A DNA stretch of 17,315 nt. Origin: Chloroflexota bacterium (GTDB lineage Bacteria > Chloroflexota > UBA6077 > FW602-bin22 > JACQUS01). The stretch spans positions 1-17,315 of the forward strand of contig JACQUS010000274.1 in assembly GCA_016210125.1 (NCBI GenBank), read 5' to 3'. Positions 7,668-14,089 of this stretch are shown here, piece by piece (within the stretch, counting starts at the first letter, position 1; every line of letters starts with the position of its first letter). Under the pieces are notes generated by a model. That model saw only the letters and a list, made by a program, of their open reading frames with translations, did not search any database and had not been told where the DNA came from. A program made the translations under genes and the position numbers.

Positions 7668-7706
7668 AGCGGCGCCGTACAGCGGCGCCGTACAGCGGCG
7701 CCGTAC
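7668..7706 (+). repeat. Three perfect 13-base tandem repeats upstream of guaB
   Basis: The unit AGCGGCGCCGTAC occurs three times without a mismatch (7668-7680, 7681-7693, 7694-7706). Each unit contains the palindrome CGGCGCCG. The array ends directly at a -10-like TACAAT (7704-7709) and covers the place where a -35 box would be. Confidence 0.9.
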
Positions 7707-7709
7707 AAT
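7704..7709 (+). promoter_or_regulatory. Candidate -10 element of guaB (TACAAT)
   Basis: TACAAT matches the sigma70 -10 consensus at five of six positions and lies 21 bases before the TTG start. No -35 match is present, because that place is taken by the 13-base tandem repeats. Transcription could therefore depend on an activator or on the repeats. Short leader expected. Confidence 0.4.
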
Positions 7710-7730
7710 AGATGCGGGCTGGAGTGAGCG

Positions 7731-9224
7731 TTGACCGAGCTTCCCCTTGGACTCACGTACGACGACGTCGTCCTCATCCCGCAGCGCTCCACGCTGCGCT
7801 CGCGCAGCGAGGCCGACACGACGGGCAGCTTCTCGCGCCGGCTGCGCCTGCGCGTGCCGATCGCCAGCGCGAACATGGACACCGTGACCGAGTGGCGCAT
7901 GAGCGTCGCCCTGGCCGAGCGCGGCGGGCTCGGCGTGCTGCACCGCTTCATGCCCATCTCCGAGCAGGCCGAGCAGGTCCTGCGCGTCAAGCGCCACGAG
8001 CCCGGCTACGTCGCTGAGCCGGAGACCATCGGCGCCGACGCGACGGTCTCCGCGGCCGCCGAGCGTATGCGCAGCCGGCGCGTGTCGAGCTTGTTGGTCG
8101 TCGACGGCGAGGGCCGGCTGCTTGGCATCCTCTCGCGCCGCGACCTTCGGCCTGATGGTGATGGCACCCTAACCGTCGCGCAGCGCATGACGCCGCGTGC
8201 GCAGCTCGTCACGGCGCGGCCAGGCGTGGCCCTGGACGACGCGCGAGCGCTGCTCGACCGCCACCGGCTGGAGAAGCTGCCGGTCGTTGACGAGCGCGAC
8301 GTGCTGCGCGGGCTGATCACCGACCACGACCTGGCGCGGCTGGCCGAGCGGCCGGCCGCCAGCCGTGACGCGCGCGGGCGGCTGCTCGTCGCCGCAGCCG
8401 TTGGCGCGGTGGGCGACTACCGCGAGCGCGCCGCGGCGCTGGTCGAGGCCGGGGCCGACGCGCTGGTGATCGACATCGCCCACGGCCACTCGGACCTGGC
8501 CATCGCGGCCGCCGAGCGCGTGCGTGCCGACCACCCGCAGGTCGAGCTGGTAGTCGGCAACGTGGCCACGGCCGAGGGCGCGCGCGACCTGGCCGCCGCC
8601 GGTGCTGACGGGGTCAAGGTCGGCGTCGGGCCTGGCGCGGCATGCACGACGCGCCTGGTCGCTGGGGCCGGCGTCCCGCAGATCACGGCGGTCTCCGCCT
8701 GCGCGCGGGCGCTGGCCGACACCGACGTGCCGGTGATCGCCGACGGCGGCATCCGCAACAGCGGCGACCTGGTCAAGGCCTTGGCGGCCGGCGCTGGCTG
8801 CGCGATGATCGGCCACCTCCTCGCCGGGACCGAGGAGTCGCCGGGCGAGACCGTCGTGCGCGGTGGGCAGCGCTACAAGGTCTACCGCGGCATGGCCTCG
8901 CGCGCTGCGGCGCGCGCCCGCTGGCAGCGCGAGCACGACGGCGAGGACCTCGACGAGCTGGCGCTGGCGGTCACCCCGGAGGGTGTCGAGACCGTCGTGC
9001 CCTTCCGTGGCCCGGTGGCCGACATCCTGCGCGACCTCGCCGGCGGGCTGCGCTCCGGCATGAGCTACTGCAACGCGCGCACACTGGACGAGTTGCGCGC
9101 CAACGCGCGCTTCATGCGCATCACCGAGGCTGGCCGGCGTGAGGGGCTGCCTCACGGCCTCGAAGCGCTGCTCACGGCCAGCGCGGAGCCTGCGGCCGCC
9201 CCGCTGGACGAGCTGCTGCGCTGA
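7731..9224 (+). CDS. guaB: IMP dehydrogenase-like protein (GuaB superfamily, two CBS domains)
   Basis: IMP dehydrogenase oxidises IMP to XMP, the committed step of GMP synthesis. The 497 residues show LTYDDVVLIPQ (8-18), SANMDTVTEWRM (47-58), a pair of CBS domains inserted at about 93-210, the catalytic loop GVGPGAACTTR with C305, VIADGG (335-340), GHLLAGTEESPGE (361-373), YRGMAS (385-390), TPEGVETVVPFRGPVAD and LRSGMSYC. It starts at TTG 7731 with GGAG 6 bases upstream; this begins exactly at the family N-terminus. Oddities: the catalytic loop has GAAC instead of the usual GSIC, and the mobile flap (391-415, RAAARARWQREHDG...) lacks the usual RYFQ, whose Arg and Tyr activate water. A GuaB1-type GMP reductase carrying CBS domains is therefore an alternative, though the C-terminal part reads more like a dehydrogenase. 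Confidence 0.85.
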   Translation: MTELPLGLTYDDVVLIPQRSTLRSRSEADTTGSFSRRLRLRVPIASANMDTVTEWRMSVALAERGGLGVLHRFMPISEQAEQVLRVKRHEPGYVAEPETIGADATVSAAAERMRSRRVSSLLVVDGEGRLLGILSRRDLRPDGDGTLTVAQRMTPRAQLVTARPGVALDDARALLDRHRLEKLPVVDERDVLRGLITDHDLARLAERPAASRDARGRLLVAAAVGAVGDYRERAAALVEAGADALVIDIAHGHSDLAIAAAERVRADHPQVELVVGNVATAEGARDLAAAGADGVKVGVGPGAACTTRLVAGAGVPQITAVSACARALADTDVPVIADGGIRNSGDLVKALAAGAGCAMIGHLLAGTEESPGETVVRGGQRYKVYRGMASRAAARARWQREHDGEDLDELALAVTPEGVETVVPFRGPVADILRDLAGGLRSGMSYCNARTLDELRANARFMRITEAGRREGLPHGLEALLTASAEPAAAPLDELLR

Positions 9225-9241
9225 GTGTTGCCGCCCCGCAC

Positions 9242-9468
9242 CCCCTTTCCGACGACGCGGGGAAGGGGAGACGCGGCGACGCGGAGAGGCGAGTCGAAAA
9301 CCAACGGCGCCGCAGCCTCTAGCAGGACGATGCTGGGGTCGGGAGAGGCACTCGCGGGTGGACTATTTTCCTGAATTTGGAGGGGGTGGGCGGTCGCCAG
9401 GCGGGGGCAGACGGGGGAATCCAAAGGGGGCGAAGCCCCCTTTGGATTCCTTGCCGGGGTGGGGCAAG
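9242..9468 (+). repeat. Intergenic palindromic element, copy B
   Basis: The 402-base gap between guaB and thrS holds the second copy of the element at 2389-2660. Seen: stem CCCCTTTCC/GGGAAGGGG (9242-9250 with 9260-9268), the 12-mer GACGCGGAGAGG (9278-9289), a perfect 16-pair stem with GAA loop (9416-9431 with 9435-9450), then CTTGCC/GGCAAG (9450-9455 with 9463-9468) around a GGGGTGG loop. The first hairpin starts 17 bases after the guaB stop and might also end that transcript. The rest of the gap (9469-9626) shows no convincing ORF, tRNA or T-box. Confidence 0.75.
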
Positions 9469-9626
9469 CCACCGCTGGAAACGTCGTTTTCATCGTCAGT
9501 GGTGCCCTCGCGAGCGAGTGCAGAAGCCTGCAGCCAAGGTCGCTGTGCGGGGTGAGGTCGCCTGGCCTCTCCGTGCCCAGTATCGGCACGCGCGGGAGCA
9601 CGCGAAACACGTAGGATGGGGAGCTG

Positions 9627-11367
<1,741 letters not shown>

Positions 11368-11378
<11 letters not shown>

Positions 11379-11396
11379 GTTGACTGTTCGTATAAT
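11368..11396 (+). promoter_or_regulatory. Near-perfect sigma70 promoter of infC
   Basis: TTGACA (11368-11373) and TATAAT (11391-11396) are both exact consensus hexamers with an ideal 17-base spacer. The -35 box is inside the final Leu-Asp-Lys codons of thrS. Transcription should begin near 11403, giving a leader of about 45 bases before the AUU start of infC. In this GC-rich DNA such a match is very unlikely by chance. Confidence 0.9.
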
Positions 11397-11432
11397 GGCG
11401 TTCACTCCGGTACGCAAGAACGACACTGCTGT

Positions 11433-11450
11433 GGAGGGGAAAAGCACATT
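11433..11450 (+). promoter_or_regulatory. Ribosome binding site and AUU start of infC
   Basis: GGAGGGG at 11433-11439 is a strong Shine-Dalgarno sequence, 8 bases before ATT at 11448-11450. The pairing of a strong site with a non-canonical start is the arrangement used for IF3 self-control. This site decides the gene start. Confidence 0.9.
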
Positions 11451-12011
11451 TCGTTCAAAGAGCTACGCATCAACGAGCGTATTCGTGCCCGCGAAGTCCG
11501 CCTGATCGACGAGGAAGGCAAGCAGCTTGGCGTCGTGCCGTTCGCCCAAGCGTTGCAGAACGCGCACGAGCGCAATCTCGACCTCGTCGAGGTGGCCCCC
11601 AACGCCGTCCCGCCGGTCTGTCGCCTGCTCGACTACGGCAAGTACAAGTACGAGCAGACCAAGCGTGAGCGCGAGGCTCGCAAGCACGCGAAGGGCGCCG
11701 AGCTGAAGGAAGTGCGGCTGACGCCCAAGACCGACGAGCACGACCTGCTTTTCAAGGCCCGGACCGTTCAACGCTTCTTGGCCGAGGGCGACAAGGTCAA
11801 GGTCACCGTGCGCTTCAAGGGCCGCGAGCTGGCGCACCCGCAGCTCGGTCGACAGGTGCTCGACTTCATCTCCGATACGGTGAAGGCGACGGGCGCGATT
11901 GAGCGCGTGCCGCTCATGGAAGGGCGAGCTATGAGCCTGATCCTGGCGCCGACGGCGGCGCCGGCGGTGACCGCGGCCGCTCCTGCCACCGCCGAGGCCA
12001 AGGCGACGTAG
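11448..12011 (+). CDS. infC: Translation initiation factor IF-3, AUU start codon
   Basis: IF3 binds the 30S subunit, prevents early 50S joining and checks the start codon and initiator tRNA. The 187 residues show the N-domain LRINERIRAREVRLIDEEGKQLG (from residue 6), LDLVEVAPNAVPPVCRLLDYGKY and the C-domain LKEVRLTPKTDEHDL...FLAEGDKVKVTVRFKGRE, then a short Ala-rich tail. There is no ATG or GTG at the family N-terminus. The codon at 11448 is ATT, preceded by GGAGGGG (11433-11439) at a suitable distance, giving (M)SFKELRINERIR. AUU initiation of infC is known to be discriminated against by IF3 itself and so gives negative autoregulation. The first ATG in the frame (11535) would delete about 29 conserved residues. 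It has its own strong promoter. The usual downstream rpmI and rplT are absent. Confidence 0.96.
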   Translation: MSFKELRINERIRAREVRLIDEEGKQLGVVPFAQALQNAHERNLDLVEVAPNAVPPVCRLLDYGKYKYEQTKREREARKHAKGAELKEVRLTPKTDEHDLLFKARTVQRFLAEGDKVKVTVRFKGRELAHPQLGRQVLDFISDTVKATGAIERVPLMEGRAMSLILAPTAAPAVTAAAPATAEAKAT

Positions 12012-12042
12012 GACTGCGGCGGCAGCGCCTGCCCGGAAGGAG

Positions 12043-12273
12043 TCACGGCAGGGCGAGTTGCGGGCCGCTCTGCCGCAGCTCGCCCTGCGCGATGAGGGCG
12101 TCCACCACGTCCCCGATGGCGTCGGCGATGAGCGCTCCAGTTCGCTCGAACCCGGAGCACTGAGCTGTTTCGCGGAGCAATGCATCCCGCGGCAAGCCGT
12201 ACTGCGCCTCCACCACGTGGGGCACGGCAAGGCGGATCTCCCTCAGAGGGGGTGCGCAGGCGTGACCCATCAT
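12043..12273 (-). CDS. Small protein of unknown function, coupled to the flavoprotein gene
   Basis: A 76-residue ORF begins MMGHACAPPLREIRL and ends SGPQLALP. Its ATG (12273-12271) overlaps the TGA of the upstream flavoprotein (12272-12270) as ATGA, the usual mark of translational coupling. The composition is that of a folded helical protein, not an out-of-frame shadow: a first amphipathic segment (LREIRLAVPHVVEAQYG), then LPRDALLRETAQ, then GFERTGALIADAIGDVVDALIAQGEL. The pattern of a short helix, GFxRTG, a long helix and a Gly turn with beta tail resembles a small winged-helix, such as the DUF3320-like end of some helicases; that likeness is from memory and weak. Its 3' end contains a long hairpin shared with the infC convergent side. 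It could be an accessory or regulatory subunit for the flavoprotein. Confidence 0.65.
   Translation of the reverse strand: MMGHACAPPLREIRLAVPHVVEAQYGLPRDALLRETAQCSGFERTGALIADAIGDVVDALIAQGELRQSGPQLALP
12048..12088. terminator. Long GC-rich hairpin between convergent infC and the small ORF
   Basis: GCAGGGCGAGTTGCGG (12048-12063) pairs with CCGCAGCTCGCCCTGC (12073-12088): 16 pairs with a single T-G wobble and a 9-base loop. It starts 37 bases after the infC stop and lies inside the last codons of the minus-strand small ORF. No T-run follows on either strand, so it is not a classic intrinsic terminator; it may protect the infC mRNA 3' end or block opposing transcription. Confidence 0.5.
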
Positions 12274-13754
12274 ATCAGCGGCTTGCCGAGGGCGTGCAGC
12301 GCCGCCAGGCGACCGAAAACCGTCCCGCGCATCAGCCCGGTGCCGAGGGGATAGTTGAAATAGAAGAGTCCGCCGGTGATCTCGCCGGTGGCGTAGAGGC
12401 CGGGGATGGGCTGGTCCTCGGTATCCAGCACCTGGGCGTGGCGGTTGACCTTCAGACCGCCAAAGGTAAAGGTGATGCCTCCCGTCACCCGGTAGGCCAC
12501 GAAGGGAGGCTGGTCGAGCGGCAACGCCCAGTTCGACTTCGGCGGCTCCAGGCCGACCGTCGCCAGGCCGTCCAACACGCCCGGGGAAAACGGCTTGCCG
12601 CGCGGACAAGCGGCGTTGAACCCTTCGACTGTGCGCTGTAGAGCCGCGGGATCGAAGCGCAGTCGCTCCGCCAGCTCCTCGATGGTGTCGGCAACGACCG
12701 GTGCGCCGGTGTTGTAGCGCTCCTCCAGCAGGTGCACGGTCTTCTGGTCGTAGATCTGCACCGCCGCACCCCGGGGCTGTGAGAGGATCACGTCGCCCAT
12801 CTTGGCATATGTGTAGGAGCCGAAGTCCTCGCCCTCGTCAACGAAGCGCCGGCCGAGCATATTCACCAAGATGCCGTACATATACGAGAGGCGATTCGTC
12901 TTGTCAGTCAGCTCGAGCTTGCCGACCGCGGGCGCATCCGCATCGATGGGTGTCGCGTGGCAGCCTGCCCAGTGCCCGTACGGTTGGGCGCCGATCGTGA
13001 GCGCGGCGACGTGGCCATCGCCGGTGTCGTACGCCGTGCCGCGCACCTTCACGGTGTTCCACTTGGGACCCAGGTAGCGCACGCGCATCTCCGGGTTGGC
13101 CTGAAAGCCGCCGCACGCCAAGACGACGGCAGCCCCCGGCAGCTCGGCGAAGCCCTCCCGGTCCTTGACCAGGATGCCGACAACGGCGGCGCTGTCATCC
13201 TGGAGGAGGCGGACCAGCTTCGTCTCGTAGCGGATCGGGATGCCGCGCCGCTCCACGGCCTCGTAGAGCGTCCGCACCAGGTCCACACCCTTCCCCTTGA
13301 CCCGCACCACCGTGCCAGCGCCGAAGCGCAGCATGTCGCCATCGCGCACGGCCCAATGGTCGACCAGCTCCCACGTCACACCGATCTGGCGCAACCAATC
13401 CATCATCGGCAGCGAGAGGTCGATGACGATCTTCGCCAGCTCCTGGTCCGTCTGGCCGCCGGTGAGGCGCATGAGCGACTCGAAGTAGTCGTCAGGGCCG
13501 TAGCGACCCACGTCCAGGTGAGCCGCTTCGTCGTCGGTCATAGCGACGAGGCGCCGGATGTCCTCGATGCCCTCGTAAGCGAAGCGAAAGACGCCTCCGG
13601 TGAAGCGGCTGTTACCGCCACGCCGCGCCTCGGGCGCTTTCTCCAGCACGATGACGCGGGCGCCGGCGTCGTGCGCTGTGAGGGCCGCGGTCAACGCAGC
13701 GTTGCCGCCGCCGACGACGATGACATCGTAGGGTCGCTCCGCGAGACGACGCAC
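12270..13754 (-). CDS. FAD-dependent oxidoreductase, fumarate reductase / tricarballylate dehydrogenase (TcuA)-like
   Basis: The family oxidises or reduces C-C bonds in di- and tricarboxylic acids or steroids using FAD. The 494 residues show the dinucleotide fold YDVIVVGGGNAALTAAL (9-25), the FAD ribose region LEKAPEARRGGNSRFTGG (37-54), VVLACGGFQANPEM (210-223), GILVNMLGRRFVDEGEDF (294-311), as in fumarate reductase flavoproteins, and a C-terminal FAD motif GLYATGEITGGLFYFNYP (452-469). The GGNSRFTGG and GGNAALTAA signatures resemble TcuA most, but the substrate cannot be settled. The start is GTG at 13754, supported by GGGGAGGAAG about 6 bases upstream. No signal peptide is seen, so it is cytoplasmic. 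The 76-residue ORF is coupled to its stop. It is divergent from the membrane fusion protein. Confidence 0.88.
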   Translation of the reverse strand: MRRLAERPYDVIVVGGGNAALTAALTAHDAGARVIVLEKAPEARRGGNSRFTGGVFRFAYEGIEDIRRLVAMTDDEAAHLDVGRYGPDDYFESLMRLTGGQTDQELAKIVIDLSLPMMDWLRQIGVTWELVDHWAVRDGDMLRFGAGTVVRVKGKGVDLVRTLYEAVERRGIPIRYETKLVRLLQDDSAAVVGILVKDREGFAELPGAAVVLACGGFQANPEMRVRYLGPKWNTVKVRGTAYDTGDGHVAALTIGAQPYGHWAGCHATPIDADAPAVGKLELTDKTNRLSYMYGILVNMLGRRFVDEGEDFGSYTYAKMGDVILSQPRGAAVQIYDQKTVHLLEERYNTGAPVVADTIEELAERLRFDPAALQRTVEGFNAACPRGKPFSPGVLDGLATVGLEPPKSNWALPLDQPPFVAYRVTGGITFTFGGLKVNRHAQVLDTEDQPIPGLYATGEITGGLFYFNYPLGTGLMRGTVFGRLAALHALGKPLI

Positions 13755-13863
13755 GGGCTTCCTCCCCTTCGCGTCTGCACTGCGTGTGCCGCCACTGTAG
13801 GCCGGCGACCACCCGCTGTCAAATGCCGGAATGGCGGACGGAGATGCGCGCTAGGGGTGGCGC

Positions 13864-13885
13864 AGGTCTGTGACGCCGCAGACCT
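13864..13885. promoter_or_regulatory. Inverted repeat, candidate operator
   Basis: AGGTCTG (13864-13870) and CAGACCT (13879-13885) form a perfect 7-base inverted repeat with an 8-base centre; in RNA it could extend to 9 pairs through one wobble. It lies about 110 bases upstream of the flavoprotein start. Dimeric regulator binding is a guess. Confidence 0.3.
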
Positions 13886-13957
13886 AGAAGATGCGGTCTC
13901 GGATAAGAGCGGCTCGCCCACGCTGCACCAGTATAGCGAGCGCGTTCGCGACCGCAC

Positions 13958-14001
13958 GTTTACCTCTCGTTTCCCCTGCGTTTACCTCCGGTTGACAAGC
14001 G
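13958..14001 (+). promoter_or_regulatory. Four 11-base direct repeats, PHO-box-like operator
   Basis: Units start at 13958, 13969, 13980 and 13991: GTTTACCTCTC, GTTTCCCCTGC, GTTTACCTCCG, GTTGACAAGCG. All begin GTT, and the first three share GTTT-CC. Eleven-base-phased direct repeats beginning GTT are the binding pattern of OmpR/PhoB-family response regulators, for example actinobacterial PhoP boxes. The last unit contains TTGACA (13992-13997), which would place a -35 box inside the array, as in activator-dependent promoters, but no good -10 follows. Distance to the fusion-protein start is 88 bases. Confidence 0.55.
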
Positions 14002-14089
14002 TCGATCTCGCGCGCAACCCGGCCTGCGTATCCTCGGAGCGAGGGGCGACATCCGCAGCAGGGGCTGGCGTCCGCGGAGGGGAATCGTT

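Larger units (their letters stand above)
13755..14089. other. Divergent intergenic region with operator-like repeats
   Basis: This 335-base region separates the flavoprotein and the membrane fusion protein. It holds no convincing gene; the open frames that cross it are low-complexity shadows. Contents seen: an inverted repeat AGGTCTG/CAGACCT (13864-13870 with 13879-13885), four 11-base-phased direct repeats (13958-14001), and GGAGGGG (14076-14082) as the ribosome site of the fusion protein. No clear -10 box for either side was found. Confidence 0.7.

Noticed and set aside
7668..7706. CRISPR array
   Set aside because: Only three direct 13-base units without spacers and no cas genes; it is a simple tandem repeat.
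9225..9626. T-box or other aminoacyl-tRNA riboswitch upstream of thrS
   Set aside because: GGGTGGAC at about 9357 looked like a T-box start, but the ACCGCG part, a specifier stem and a terminator are missing.
11380..11396. TTGACT followed by TATAAT as the infC promoter
   Set aside because: The spacing is only 5 bases. The TTGACA at 11368 gives the correct 17-base spacer.
11463..12230. Minus-strand frame of 255 codons opposite infC
   Set aside because: It is antisense to the conserved IF3 gene with shadow composition. Only the different frame at 12043-12273 shows protein-like features.
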